Positions 51,301 to 59,791 of a DNA stretch of 64,000 nucleotides are shown here, piece after piece (position 1 is the stretch's first letter; each line of letters starts with the position of its first letter). This stretch comes from Sphingomonas sp. Ag1. GTDB taxonomy: Bacteria > Pseudomonadota > Alphaproteobacteria > Sphingomonadales > Sphingomonadaceae. A program made the position numbers and the translations under genes. The stretch is taken from contig NZ_LAZX01000094.1 in NCBI RefSeq assembly GCF_000980895.1, positions 310,001 through 374,000 of the forward strand. The letters run 5' to 3'. The notes under the pieces are model-generated. The model was not told the origin of the DNA and did not search any database. It saw only the letters and a program-made list of their open reading frames with translations.

Positions 51301-51392
51301 CGCCGTTTGCGCGCCTTGACCCCAATTACGACAGCTTCACTGCGTCGCCGCTCGGGTTCACCCTGAAAGCGGCGGTTTCACAGGCCTTTTGA
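48333..51392 (+). CDS. TonB-dependent outer-membrane receptor
   Basis: 1019 residues with signal peptide (SALAWALLTAGTAHAQ). Plug domain with DIVVTGTLIRGTPENLAVPVDVISSEEL, NLRGLGPQRTLVLLNGKRM, and GRVEILKDGAAATYGSDAIAGVVNF. The rest is a 22-strand beta barrel ending with a terminal aromatic (SQAF). Takes up a substrate across the outer membrane; sphingomonads have many. The substrate is unknown, but neighbours suggest a lipid-like or aromatic compound. GGGAGAG precedes ATG 48333 (48336 is an alternative). Confidence 0.93.
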   Translation: MMAKALFVRGTACSALAWALLTAGTAHAQIGGDPTAIQSAPATNDTAAPDIVVTGTLIRGTPENLAVPVDVISSEELAKQGAPTAVDLLKNLTVANGTVGDANQFDTRAQGSEGVASVNLRGLGPQRTLVLLNGKRMVPSGLGIPIVDVNMFPTSAIGRVEILKDGAAATYGSDAIAGVVNFITRTDQQGFLVSGDYRWIKGSNGDYGAAASYGHKQDNFRVFASIGYQRRSELRFTDRDYAVQPYPTNPQGAWTGGGSPGNFDFNGTVGGINLTTDLGCQGLGGFRSAPGSNTDRCFTQFGQFDNLIEPEERFQAFLDTEFDVADNASLRLTGLYSFTNTRVTSSPSYLPTLPPSTNAAFGNGSLFVIPGYAPALRDYCALYGAQAGCSRSASGALDSAVALPVLFRPFLLGGNPLFESRSNDRGSAVSKRETEAMRFTADLHIEVSSNIDFTTGFTFSEYHRDYDGTDTFGDLLQNAMAGFGGPNCAYASTASRAGLTPAQLAGLAGTNGCTFFNPFSTAIPANAVTGILNPNFAGTRNPAGFNLSPGAGLINDLATIDLFFRTPNTQVRTQQYVGDVALSGRTGIRLWADRDIGFAVGGQYRKNTFQTLLNNDANIAVTPCPGTPLNPNATCNPQTGALGFLGTNPERTADADVYALFAELQIPIIDAINLQLSARYEDYRGNVGSTFDPQARLKIELTDWLGIRGGVGTSFRGPPPQNLSGSGVSLQVIGTGFRAVEIFGNPNLRPESATTYNGGILIDRGPFNASLDYWRYDLKGPIESEPVSGLANALFGASGTANCGNPAFAALQSRFTFNAAGCGINNVSRLRTQVFNSADVKTSGLDFTASYRGELGPVELTVGGAATYVIDYDIKDLFVEGILVQPAFDAVGKLNFQTTAYPIPQWRGNWYVQGDTGPHSLRLQFNYVDGYTDQRGPAIFGPNAGALAGASVTRGKEIGSWRTFDATYRLALDTGTTFTLAAVNIFNRDPPFARLDPNYDSFTASPLGFTLKAAVSQAF

Positions 51393-51399
51393 CCTTCGG

Positions 51400-51431
51400 C
51401 GGGCAGCATTGTTGCGAAACATTGCTGCCCG
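51400..51431 (+). terminator. Hairpin after TonB receptor gene
   Basis: CGGGCAGCA (51400-51408) pairs with TGCTGCCCG (51423-51431) with further pairs inside after a mismatch. No clear T-run. Confidence 0.5.
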
Positions 51432-51503
51432 TACCAATGCCACTGGTGTATTCCTTTCGCCTCGTTAAAGATCGAAGGGCGTATACAAGCGTAGGAGAGC
51501 GAT

Positions 51504-52820
51504 ATGGATGCCAGCACCACATGGGTGCATGATGACCGTGACAGGAAGGCACTCAGCCGTCGCGGATGGACGCTGGCACTGCTGACCACGGCCTATTTCT
51601 TCAGCTTCATGGACCGGCAGATCCTCGCGATCCTGCTGGAGGCGATCAAGGCGGACCTGCACCTCTCGGACACCCAGCTCGGGCTGCTGTCCGGCCTCGT
51701 GTTCGCCATTTTCTACGCCACCCTCGGCCTGCCGATCGCGCGCCTCGCGGATCGATCAAGCCGCAGCAACATCATCGCAATCAGCATTGCCTTCTGGAGC
51801 GCCATGACGGCGCTGTGCGGCTTCGCGCAGAATTTCGTGCATCTGATGTTCGCCCGTATTGGCGTCGGCATCGGGGAGGCCGGGTTTGGCCCGCCCAGCC
51901 AGTCGATCATCGCCGATCTCTATCCCCCCGAGAAGCGCGCAAGCGCTATGGCGATCTACTCGCTCGGCGTTCTGCTTGGCGGTGGGCTCGGCATGGTGAT
52001 CGGCGGGTTTGTGGCGCACTCCTACGGCTGGCGCGTGGCGCTGATGGTTGTTGGCCTTCCCGGGATCGTGCTGGCCATCATCATGAAGCTGTTCGTGGTC
52101 GAGCCGCGCCGTGGCCTCGCCGACGGAAAGGTACCCGCGGCCCCCGCCGATGCGCCGGTCATCGGCATGTGGCAGGGCATCGCCTCGATGTGGCATAATC
52201 GGGCCGCGTTCCACCTCGTCGCGGCGATCACCATCACCTCGCTGGTCGGCTATGCCGTGACCGGCTGGGGACCCAGCTACATGCAGCGCTCGCTCGGCAT
52301 GTCGATCCTCGACGTGTCCAAATATGTCGCACTGCCCGCGGCGCTGATCGCCGGCTTCTCGGCCATGCTGGGCGGCTGGCTGTGTGACCGCGTGGCAAAG
52401 AGCAAGGGCATCTATGCCCAAAGCTATGTCGTCGTTGTCCTGAAGATCATCGCCTTTCCCTTCGCGCTGGGCTTCTACTTTGTCGATCACCTGTGGCTCG
52501 CGCTCAGCTCGTACTTCGTCGCGGCGATCTTTGCCGGCGCTTACATCGGCCCGACCTACGCCATGATCCAGCACCTCGCGCCGCTGCGGCTGCGTGCCAC
52601 CTGGGCGGCGTTGACGCTGCTGGCGACCAGCCTGCTTGGCCTCGGCCTCGGGCCGTTCGCGGTCGGTCAGATCAGCGATCTCCTGCGGCCCACCTATGGT
52701 GGTGAATCGCTCCGCTGGGCGATGTTCTCGGTGGCGATGCTGACGCCGTGGGGCATCTTCCACTACTGGCGCGCAGGCGTTCTGATGAAGCGCCAGGAGG
52801 AGGCCGCAAAGGCCGCCTGA
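51504..52820 (+). CDS. MFS transporter, spinster-like
   Basis: 438 residues with about 12 membrane helices. Starts RRGWTLALLTTAYFFSFMDRQILAILLE, then GLLSGLVFAIFYATLGLPIARLADRSSR (motif A-like) and GVGIGEAGFGPPSQSIIADLYPPEKRA, the arrangement of spinster/sphingolipid-transporter-type MFS proteins. Probably moves the substrate taken up by the adjacent TonB receptor, or a breakdown product, across the inner membrane (inference). Confidence 0.88.
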   Translation: MDASTTWVHDDRDRKALSRRGWTLALLTTAYFFSFMDRQILAILLEAIKADLHLSDTQLGLLSGLVFAIFYATLGLPIARLADRSSRSNIIAISIAFWSAMTALCGFAQNFVHLMFARIGVGIGEAGFGPPSQSIIADLYPPEKRASAMAIYSLGVLLGGGLGMVIGGFVAHSYGWRVALMVVGLPGIVLAIIMKLFVVEPRRGLADGKVPAAPADAPVIGMWQGIASMWHNRAAFHLVAAITITSLVGYAVTGWGPSYMQRSLGMSILDVSKYVALPAALIAGFSAMLGGWLCDRVAKSKGIYAQSYVVVVLKIIAFPFALGFYFVDHLWLALSSYFVAAIFAGAYIGPTYAMIQHLAPLRLRATWAALTLLATSLLGLGLGPFAVGQISDLLRPTYGGESLRWAMFSVAMLTPWGIFHYWRAGVLMKRQEEAAKAA

Positions 52821-52942
52821 CGGCTCCCGCCGGCGCCCTTCGGGGCGTCGGCACCACCCGCCCGCGGCAGGTGTCGTTAAGCTTAGCGCAACCTTTGCGG
52901 CAGTGCCGCATTGTAGCGGAAACGTTACTCAAGGTTGCTTCG

Positions 52943-53020
52943 ATGAAACAGATCGTTCCGATCGTGCTCGCCCTGATCCCGCTTGCTGCCGTGGTGGGAG
53001 CGTGCGTCACGGTTCCTTGA
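52943..53020 (+). CDS. Tiny lipoprotein-like peptide (25 aa)
   Basis: ATG 52943 begins KQIVPIVLALIPLAAVVGAC, a hydrophobic signal segment ending in a lipobox-like VVGAC cysteine, then only four residues. Weak AAGG upstream and a strong terminator just downstream (53046-53083) support a small independent transcript. It resembles entericidin-type membrane lipoproteins in layout only. Confidence 0.4.
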   Translation: MKQIVPIVLALIPLAAVVGACVTVP

Positions 53021-53045
53021 TCCGCCATTACATCGACATGGAGCG

Positions 53046-53083
53046 ACGCCCGTCCTTGATCCTCAAGGGCGGGCGTTGTTCTT
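53046..53083 (+). terminator. Strong intrinsic terminator
   Basis: ACGCCCG-T-CCTTGA / TCAAGG-G-CGGGCGT makes a 14-bp stem with a 3-base loop, followed by TGTTCTT. Ends transcription from the MFS or small peptide gene before ohr. Confidence 0.8.
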
Positions 53084-53150
53084 ATGGTCACCCTTGCTAT
53101 TACATTGCGCGCAACCGAATATAGCCTCTCGGAAGCTTTGGAGGAACGAG

Positions 53151-53576
53151 ATGAGCGCATTGTACACGACGAAGGTAACGGCTGTCGGGGGCCGCAGTGG
53201 CACCGTGCGAAGCGAGGACGGCATCCTCGATCTTTCGCTCGCGATGCCAAAGGAACTCGGTGGAAAGGGTGGAGCGACCAATCCGGAGCAATTGTTCGCT
53301 GCCGGCTACGCCGCATGTTTCGAAAACGCCGTGATCCATGTGACCCGCGGAAAGGCCGTGAAGGTCCGCGACGACGATATCGAGGTGATCGCTGATGTGG
53401 GGCTTCAGCCCGCGGCCGGCGGGGGCTTCGCGCTTACCGTGGCGCTTGACGTCACCATCGCTGGTGTGGACCAAGCGCAGGCCCAAGAGATTGTTCAGGC
53501 CGCGCACGCAATTTGCCCCTATTCCAACGCGGTGCGGGGCAATGTTGACGTGGCGCTCAACGTATCGACGCGCTGA
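53151..53576 (+). CDS. ohr: Organic hydroperoxide resistance protein Ohr
   Basis: 141 residues; ATG 53151 with GGAGG 6 bases upstream. OsmC/Ohr fold: TKVTAVGGRSGTVRSEDG, first redox cysteine in GYAACFENA and second in AHAICPYSNAVRGN. Thiol peroxidase that reduces organic and fatty-acid hydroperoxides. Often controlled by OhrR, but no such gene is adjacent. Followed by a 13-bp hairpin terminator. Confidence 0.93.
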   Translation: MSALYTTKVTAVGGRSGTVRSEDGILDLSLAMPKELGGKGGATNPEQLFAAGYAACFENAVIHVTRGKAVKVRDDDIEVIADVGLQPAAGGGFALTVALDVTIAGVDQAQAQEIVQAAHAICPYSNAVRGNVDVALNVSTR

Positions 53577-53581
53577 CAAAA

Positions 53582-53611
53582 GGACGGCTCTGCCCGTCGG
53601 CAGAGCCGTCC
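53582..53611 (+). terminator. Terminator after ohr
   Basis: 13-bp perfect stem GGACGGCTCTGCC / GGCAGAGCCGTCC with CGTC loop, followed by CTTATC. The 260 bases after it, up to the ABC transporter start, show no gene and presumably hold its promoter. Confidence 0.75.
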
Positions 53612-53871
53612 CTTATCACCGTCCGATCAAGCGCGTCCGTTTTACCCGCTTCCCCAACCGCGCCGCTGACTCGTCGCAACGGACGCACGGCGTGGCGGCA
53701 ATTCAGCACAAATTGTTGGTCTTTTCGCGCGACCTGAGGCAGCGGGCGGCGCGATGCTGCCCTGCATGCGCGAAACCAATGAAATAAAGCGAAGTTGTGT
53801 TGCCTTGATGATCAAGCGCAACGTTTCTTTCGCGTCTTGGCATCGGTCGTCTCGCTCGGGCTTTACCGTTG

Positions 53872-55752
53872 ATGAACAGTTACGATCTAGCAATGCCCTT
53901 TCTGGTTAATCCCACGCGATTCCTGCTGCATTATGTGGCGGCCCGACCCTGGATATTCCTGCTGCTGGGCCTTCTGGTCGCTGGCGCGTCGGTCAGTTCG
54001 ATCGGCGTCCAATATGCGATGAAGGTGTTGATCGACACCATGACCGGCGATGATCGCATCCGGTCTGCGGTCTATGCCGCGCTGGCAGCGTTCCTCGGCC
54101 TCGTCATCATCGAAAGCCTGCTGCAGCGGCTCGCCGCGCTGACGCTCGGCCAGGCCACCGTCGTGTCCGGCGTCGCCATCCGGCTCGACATGGTGAACTA
54201 TCTCACCGGCCATCAGATGCCGTTTTTCCAGAACCAGCGCGCTGGCTCGCTGGGGCATCGTATCTCCGGGCTGGCGGGCATCTTCGGCGCCATCATCCAC
54301 CGCCTGCTGCAGGAGGTGACGCCGCCGCTGATCGTATTTGCCGGCGCGATGCTGATCTTCATCACGATCGACGTGCGCATGGCGATCGTCCTCGGCGGGA
54401 TCTTCGTGGTGGTGACACTCGGCCTCGTGCTGCTCGGGCTGCGCGGCCATGTCCATCACAAGGCGTTTGCCGAACACGCCGGCACGGTGGGCGGTGAGCT
54501 CGTCGACTTCATCGGCAACATCTGGGTGGTGAAGGCCTTTGCTGCCGGCGAGCGTGAGATGTCCCGTTTGCGCGGCTTCCTCGATGACGAGGCGATCGCC
54601 CAGCGCCGCGGCTGGTTCTTTGTCGAGCGGATGCGCGGGCTGCACGATCTGTCGCTGGCGATCTTCGTCGGCGGGACATTGATCTGGGCAATCGGGCGCT
54701 GGTCTGATGGCAACATCACGACCGGCGACGTCGTCGTCATCAGCACGCTTACCTTCCGTATCCTCCACGGCTCGCGCGATCTTGCCATGGCGCTGATCGA
54801 TGTGAGCCAGCAGTTCAGCTATCTGCGTGAGACGCTCGATATCATTGGCGTGCCGCAGACGCTGAGCGATGCACCGGGCGCGACGCGGCTGCGCGTGGGT
54901 GAGGGCAGGGTGGAATTCAACCACGTCACCTTCGGCTATGATCCGCGCCACCCGATCCTGCACGATCTGTCGCTGGAGATCCCCGCCGGCCAAAAGGTCG
55001 GGATCGTCGGTCCGTCCGGGGCCGGCAAGTCATCGATGTTGCAGCTGGTTCAGCGCTTCCACGATCCACAGGCCGGGCACGTGCTGATCGATGGGCAACG
55101 CGTCGACAGCGTCACGCAGGAAAGCTTGCGCGATGCGGTCGCCGTGGTCCCGCAGGAGGTATTGCTGTTCCACCGCTCGGTGATGGAGAACATCCGCTTC
55201 GCCCGCCCCGACGCGGACGATGAGGAGGTGTTCCGCGCCGCGGAGGCGGCGGGATGCGATGATTTCATCCGCCGCTTGCCGCATGGCTATGACAGCATCG
55301 TCGGCGAACGCGGCACCAATCTGTCCGGCGGTCAGCGGCAACGAATCGGCATCGCGCGTGCCTTCCTGAAGAATGCCCGGATCGTCCTTCTCGATGAGGC
55401 GACGTCGGCGCTCGATTCCGAATCCGAGCTTGAGGTGCAGAACGGGCTGGAGGCTCTGATCCAGAACCGCACCGTGATCGCCGTCGCGCACCGCCTCTCT
55501 ACGATCGTCAACTTCGACCGCGTGGTGGTCGTATCGGAGGGACGGGTGATCGAGGATGGCCCACCGCAGCAATTGCTGCGCCGCCCGGATGGCGCCTTCC
55601 GCGCCTTGTGGGTGATGCAGGTCGAGGGGCTGGATCGATCGTCGGGCATCTCGGCCGCTGGCGAGCGGCTACGCGCCTTGTCCGAACGCAGCCGCGCCCG
55701 CGTCCAGCGCATGATGCGCAGCGCCTGGCAGGGGGTAACCGAACGGCCCTAA
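53872..55752 (+). CDS. ABC transporter, permease-ATPase fusion (MsbA/ABCB-like)
   Basis: 626 residues from ATG 53872 (ATG 53893 is an alternative). N-terminal six-helix membrane domain (WIFLLLGLLVAGASVSSIG). C-terminal nucleotide-binding domain has Walker A GPSGAGKSS, signature LSGGQRQR, Walker B IVLLDEATSALD and the H-loop AHRLS. Half-transporter expected to dimerise; ABCB-type export of lipid or drug. A basic C-terminal tail (RSRARVQRMMRSAWQ) extends past the ATPase. Confidence 0.92.
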   Translation: MNSYDLAMPFLVNPTRFLLHYVAARPWIFLLLGLLVAGASVSSIGVQYAMKVLIDTMTGDDRIRSAVYAALAAFLGLVIIESLLQRLAALTLGQATVVSGVAIRLDMVNYLTGHQMPFFQNQRAGSLGHRISGLAGIFGAIIHRLLQEVTPPLIVFAGAMLIFITIDVRMAIVLGGIFVVVTLGLVLLGLRGHVHHKAFAEHAGTVGGELVDFIGNIWVVKAFAAGEREMSRLRGFLDDEAIAQRRGWFFVERMRGLHDLSLAIFVGGTLIWAIGRWSDGNITTGDVVVISTLTFRILHGSRDLAMALIDVSQQFSYLRETLDIIGVPQTLSDAPGATRLRVGEGRVEFNHVTFGYDPRHPILHDLSLEIPAGQKVGIVGPSGAGKSSMLQLVQRFHDPQAGHVLIDGQRVDSVTQESLRDAVAVVPQEVLLFHRSVMENIRFARPDADDEEVFRAAEAAGCDDFIRRLPHGYDSIVGERGTNLSGGQRQRIGIARAFLKNARIVLLDEATSALDSESELEVQNGLEALIQNRTVIAVAHRLSTIVNFDRVVVVSEGRVIEDGPPQQLLRRPDGAFRALWVMQVEGLDRSSGISAAGERLRALSERSRARVQRMMRSAWQGVTERP

Positions 55753-55871
55753 GGGCAGGGGCTGTGCGCTCCCGTCTCTGCGAACGAAAAGGCTTGACTG
55801 GGCAAAGCTGACGTGCGGTAAATGGTTGGTGCCGGCAGCCGCCCGGGCAGGTTTTGATTTCAGAGCCGCTG

Positions 55872-56210
55872 CTACTTTCCGCGGTTCAGCGCCCTCCAAG
55901 CCAGCCAGAGATGCAGTTGCTGACCAGCGAGTAGCGCCGCGCCCATCAGTACCAGCACGGGCAGGGCGAAATGCTCTTGTCCTGGGCGCGGTGCGACCGA
56001 CAGCGACAACCCGGTCGCGAAGCCGAGCAGGAGAACGACGAGCACGGGCATGAAGGCAAGCGCTACCCGTCGCGGCGCAGACCAGTTTACCTCGCCCATC
56101 AGGCTCCATTGCATTGGAAGGCGATCCGCACTGTGGAAGCGCTTGTTCGCGCGGAGGGCGACGCAACTGCTTGTCGCGACGAACAGCAGCAGGACGAGCA
56201 GCATCAACAT
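55872..56210 (-). CDS. Small membrane protein (112 aa)
   Basis: ATG 56210 is chosen because GGAGGA lies 8 bases upstream; a GTG at 56228 is also in frame. Three hydrophobic segments: MLMLLVLLLFVATSS, VALAFMPVLVVLLLGFATG and ALPVLVLMGAALLAG. A DUF1648-like (small SdpI-type) layout is possible, but I do not claim it. Convergent with the ABC exporter; reads away from the L9 terminator. Confidence 0.6.
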   Translation of the reverse strand: MLMLLVLLLFVATSSCVALRANKRFHSADRLPMQWSLMGEVNWSAPRRVALAFMPVLVVLLLGFATGLSLSVAPRPGQEHFALPVLVLMGAALLAGQQLHLWLAWRALNRGK

Positions 56211-56264
56211 GGTCCGGTTCCTCCGCACCTGAGATTAGCCGCCAATCGGGGGGCGTCAGACAAG

Positions 56265-56299
56265 AAAAAACCCGCCCGGCGTGATGCCGGACGGGTTTT
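56265..56299 (-). terminator. Intrinsic terminator of S6-S18-L9 operon
   Basis: Read leftward, AAAACCCG and CCGGC arms pair with GCCGG and CGGGTTTT around a 5-base loop with one mismatch, followed by six T. Lies 26 bases past the L9 stop. Confidence 0.9.
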
Positions 56300-56324
56300 C
56301 AAGCATCGCACAGCGAAGAGCCGA

Positions 56325-56927
56325 TCAGCCCTGCGCCGGCTCCTCGGCCTCGTCGCGGGCCTCGGCGGTGGCGCCGGGCTCTGCGTTAGGGTCGAACTTC
56401 TCCAGGAAGCCACCCTGGTCCCGGCCTTCTTCGAAGACCTGCGCCATGACGTCCACGCCAGCCGCCTGCATCTCTGCCTCTTCAGGCGAGCGTGCGACGT
56501 TGACCTTGACCGTCACGGACACTTCCGGGTGCAGCGCGACCTTCACGTCGTACACGCCGATCGACTTGATCGGACGGTCGAGCACGACGGCCGACTTGGC
56601 GACCTTGTGGCCAGCCTCGTTCAGCGCCTCGACCAGATCGCGAACCGCGACCGAGCCGTACAGCTGGCCGACGTTCGACGCCTGGCGGATGATGGTGACC
56701 TGTGCGTCCCTGAAGCTCTTCGCTTCCTTCTCGGCCTCGCCACGACGGTTGGCGTTTTCCGACTCGATGCGAGCACGGTTGGCTTCGAAGACCTTGCGGT
56801 TCGCTTCGTTGGCGCGCAGCGCCTTCTTGTTCGGCAGGAGGTAGTTGCGGGCGAAGCCATCCTTCACCTTCACCACGTCGCCGATGGCGCCGAGCTTCTC
56901 GACGCGCTCAAGCAGAATGACGTCCAT
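56325..56927 (-). CDS. rplI: 50S ribosomal protein L9
   Basis: 200 residues. N-terminal RNA-binding domain starts DVILLERVEKLGAIGDVVKVKDGFARNYLLP (in two parts), followed by the long helix and the C-terminal domain. The acidic C-terminal tail (AEPGATAEARDEAEEPAQG) makes it longer than the E. coli protein (149), as is usual in alphaproteobacteria. Last gene of the operon. Confidence 0.97.
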   Translation of the reverse strand: MDVILLERVEKLGAIGDVVKVKDGFARNYLLPNKKALRANEANRKVFEANRARIESENANRRGEAEKEAKSFRDAQVTIIRQASNVGQLYGSVAVRDLVEALNEAGHKVAKSAVVLDRPIKSIGVYDVKVALHPEVSVTVKVNVARSPEEAEMQAAGVDVMAQVFEEGRDQGGFLEKFDPNAEPGATAEARDEAEEPAQG

Positions 56928-56939
56928 CTGCTCTTCTCC

Positions 56940-57164
56940 TTACTTAACGACGTAGGGCAGCAGGCCCAGGTGACGGGCGCGCTTGATCGCCTGGGCGAGC
57001 TCGCGCTGCTTCTTGGCGCTCACCGAGGTGATACGCGACGGAACGATCTTGCCACGCTCGGACACGAAGCCCTGCAGCAGACGCACGTCCTTATAGTCGA
57101 TCCGGGGAGCGTCCTTCGCGGAGAAGGGGCAGCTCTTGCGACGACGGAAGAAGGGGCGTGCCAT
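56940..57164 (-). CDS. rpsR: 30S ribosomal protein S18
   Basis: 74 residues: [45 protein letters not shown] and [20 protein letters not shown]. Binds S6 in the small subunit platform. Its start overlaps the S6 stop by one base (TAATG), so translation is coupled. Confidence 0.98.
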   Translation of the reverse strand: MARPFFRRRKSCPFSAKDAPRIDYKDVRLLQGFVSERGKIVPSRITSVSAKKQRELAQAIKRARHLGLLPYVVK

Positions 57165-57532
57165 TATGCGTTCTCCTCTTCACGACGACGGCCGCGCTCG
57201 CGGTCGCGTTCCTGCTTGCGCATCATCACCGACGGGCCCTGCTCATGCGCGTCAACCTTGACGGTCATGTAGCGGATCACGTCCTCGTTGATGGAATGCT
57301 GACGCTCGATCTCGGCGACGGTGTCACCGGGCGCGTCGATCTCGAGCATGACATAGTGAGCCTTGCGGTTCTTCGACATGCGATATGCCATCGAACGCAG
57401 GCCCCAGGTCTCGGTCTTGACGACCTTGCCCTGATGATCTTCGACAATCTTGGTGACGGCTTCCGCCATCGCGTCCACCTGCGCCTGTGCCAAATCTTGG
57501 CGCGCAAGGAACACGTGCTCGTAAAGAGCCAT
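57164..57532 (-). CDS. rpsF: 30S ribosomal protein S6
   Basis: 122 residues from ATG 57532; the frame extends to 57634 without protein character. [19 protein letters not shown], then [23 protein letters not shown] and the charged tail [20 protein letters not shown]. First gene of the operon; in many bacteria S6-S18 represses its own translation through the leader, but I see no proof of that here. Confidence 0.97.
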   Translation of the reverse strand: MALYEHVFLARQDLAQAQVDAMAEAVTKIVEDHQGKVVKTETWGLRSMAYRMSKNRKAHYVMLEIDAPGDTVAEIERQHSINEDVIRYMTVKVDAHEQGPSVMMRKQERDRERGRRREEENA

Positions 57533-57675
57533 GTGCTTTCCTTCGTTGGCCGATCGCTGACATGGCCCCGTGCCATGCCCCTCCGGCTGTCGTCCACAAC
57601 AGCAAAAGGCGAGGAGTCGACGCTCCCCGCCCATGCTCTGCGCTCCTGTACCGGGAGCGGGTCAAATTGCAAGCC

Positions 57676-58038
57676 TTAGCGGAAGGCGCCCCGGACGATC
57701 GTCACGATCTGGCCGTTGCGGCCCAGCAGCAGGGCGTCGTGGCCAGACCGGACCCACTGCTGTCCGCGCTGCGGCGCATAAAGGCGCTTGCCGCGGAACT
57801 GGCGATAATCGACCACGCGATAGTTGCGGGCATATCGACGGTCGAACCGCTCGCCTTTGCGCCAGTTGCGATAGGTCGGCTGACGCGTGACGGTGGTGTG
57901 CTTCACGACCGTGCCGTTGCCGCGATGCTGAACCGTGCGGGTGGTGGTCTCGCGATGCTGCGCCGATGCGGTGCTGGCGATCACCGGCGTGGCGACCAGC
58001 GAGGCTGCAACCGTCGCCTTGATCAGCTTCTTGAACAT
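57676..58038 (-). CDS. RcnB family periplasmic protein
   Basis: 120 residues from ATG 58038 with GAGGAG upstream. Signal peptide (KATVAASLVATPVIASTASA), then a basic linker and the RcnB-type ending RYARNYRVVDYRQFRGKRLYAPQRGQQWV (in two parts) and DALLLGRNGQIVTIV. In E. coli RcnB helps nickel/cobalt homeostasis; sphingomonads encode many members with unclear roles. No metal transporter neighbour. Confidence 0.85.
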   Translation of the reverse strand: MFKKLIKATVAASLVATPVIASTASAQHRETTTRTVQHRGNGTVVKHTTVTRQPTYRNWRKGERFDRRYARNYRVVDYRQFRGKRLYAPQRGQQWVRSGHDALLLGRNGQIVTIVRGAFR

Positions 58039-58229
58039 CTGACTGCTCCTCTTCACTCTCTTGCAGGCGCCGATAGCGCGGCGTCGGAGACCTATCTGGG
58101 GCAGGGATGTATCCGACCTGTCACAGTGAGCGGGCGAAATGGTCGCGATTTGTCGCAGGATCGTTGCGAAGCTGAATCGACGTTCAGAATACAAGCATTT
58201 CTATACCGGATCGGCCTAGAAGCGGCGCG

Positions 58230-59738
58230 ATGGCGATTCTTCTTGCGTGTGAAGGAAGGGGCAGGGCGGCCCGTGCACCGGCGTCGGCAATGCCGTTGGT
58301 CGATGCCCGTGCGCGGCTGCGCTGGGCGCTGCTCCTGCTGGCCGGCATCGCTGCGGCATTGTTCGTCGGCTGGGTCGGCTTCATGGCGTCCGACGATTCG
58401 CTCTATTATGCCGGCGCCGTTCGCTGGCTCACCGACCCGCCCTTTGCCGGCAGCGATCACTGGTCCACCCGCTTTCCGCTGACGGTGAGCTTTGCCGCGG
58501 TGCTCGCAGCGGTCGGCCGCAACTATGCGGCGTTCGGGGTCACCGCGGTCCTGTTTTACCTTCTGCTGGTGGCAGTCGTCGGTCGCTTCACGGCGCAGCT
58601 TGCAGGCGAGCGGAGCGGCTGGATCGCGGCCCTGCTCACCGCCACGCTCGCGGTAGTGGTCACGGACGCCACCACAGTCAGTGTCGATCTTATCGAGGTG
58701 GCGGCGCTGATCGGTGGCGCATGGCTGGTCGGCAGCGCCAGCGACGATCGCCGGGGCTTGACCCGTGCGGCGCTCGGCGGCGCGCTGTTCGGCACGGCAG
58801 TGCTGTGCCGCGAGACGAGCGTGCTCGCGCTCGCCGCCCTCGGCCCTGCGCTTCTTCTCGGCCGACCCGTGTCGCGCCGGCTCCTGATCGCCTGCGGCCT
58901 CGGTGCAGCAGCGGTGCTGGCGGGTGAGGCGCTGTTTCAATGGTCCCTGACGGGCGATCCACTGCGCCGCTACACCATCGCCTTTCATCACGACGAGCAC
59001 ATCAACCGCGCCGCAAACCGGGAGGGCAATTTCCTTCTCTGGCCGCCGATCGACCCCGTGCTTGTCCTTCTGGTCAACGATGACTTCGGCTTGCTCTTCT
59101 GGCTTGCCGGAGCCGCATTGTGGCGCGGCGCATGGTCGCTCACCGCGCCTCAGCGCCGCGCTCCGCTGACGCTGCTTGCGGCGATGGCGGGGGTGAGCTT
59201 CCTTCTCGTCGCGGCCTTGTACACCAAACTGGTCCTGAACCCGCGCTACTTCATGCTCGCCGCGATCGTCGCGGTCATCGTGCTGGCGATCTGGCTCGAT
59301 CGACTCGATCGCCGCCTCGGCGCGCTGACCATCGCGCTGCTCGTGTCGACGAACCTGTTGCTGATGAGCGTCGGCAACGCGCATCCCCGCTGGCCGATGG
59401 AGGCGCTGGTGCGTGCCGCGCAGGCACATCCCCGGGAGGTGATCGCCGCTGATGCCGACGTCGTGCGCCGCGCCGACATATCGATGGCCTTCATCGGGCA
59501 GAGCAACGTGCGCGCGCTACCCCGCGATCCTTCTGACAAGGCCGCGCCGCACCTCGTGGTAGCGCAGGTCGATCAGGCACCGGCCGGTCAGGTGATCGCC
59601 CGCTATCCGCCGCCGCCGACACGGCTCGGATCATTGCTCCGCACCCTTGGGTTGGAGCCGCTGGTACCCGCGTCGATCGCCCGCAGGATGTTCGCGCCGG
59701 GCACCGAAATGGTACTGGTCCGCACCACCGGCGGTTGA
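58230..59738 (+). CDS. GT-C type polytopic membrane glycosyltransferase-like protein
   Basis: 502 residues. Ten or more hydrophobic helices and an acidic Asp-Asp motif early (GFMASDDSLYYAGA) as in GT-C/PMT_2 glycosyltransferases that use lipid-linked sugars. Further motif-like region DPLRRYTIAFHHDEH. Start uncertain: ATG 58230 or ATG 58290 (which removes 20 poorly protein-like residues). Single gene, transcribed toward the fatty acid synthesis cluster. Confidence 0.75.
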   Translation: MAILLACEGRGRAARAPASAMPLVDARARLRWALLLLAGIAAALFVGWVGFMASDDSLYYAGAVRWLTDPPFAGSDHWSTRFPLTVSFAAVLAAVGRNYAAFGVTAVLFYLLLVAVVGRFTAQLAGERSGWIAALLTATLAVVVTDATTVSVDLIEVAALIGGAWLVGSASDDRRGLTRAALGGALFGTAVLCRETSVLALAALGPALLLGRPVSRRLLIACGLGAAAVLAGEALFQWSLTGDPLRRYTIAFHHDEHINRAANREGNFLLWPPIDPVLVLLVNDDFGLLFWLAGAALWRGAWSLTAPQRRAPLTLLAAMAGVSFLLVAALYTKLVLNPRYFMLAAIVAVIVLAIWLDRLDRRLGALTIALLVSTNLLLMSVGNAHPRWPMEALVRAAQAHPREVIAADADVVRRADISMAFIGQSNVRALPRDPSDKAAPHLVVAQVDQAPAGQVIARYPPPPTRLGSLLRTLGLEPLVPASIARRMFAPGTEMVLVRTTGG

Positions 59739-59791
59739 CCGCTGCGCCCTGCCACGCCTACCGCGCCCCTCTTCCAATTCAGGAGCGACCG

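Noticed and set aside
53642..53893. 83-codon leftward ORF between ohr and the ABC transporter
   Set aside because: No ribosome-binding site, no protein-like pattern, and it would overlap the ABC transporter start region on the other strand.
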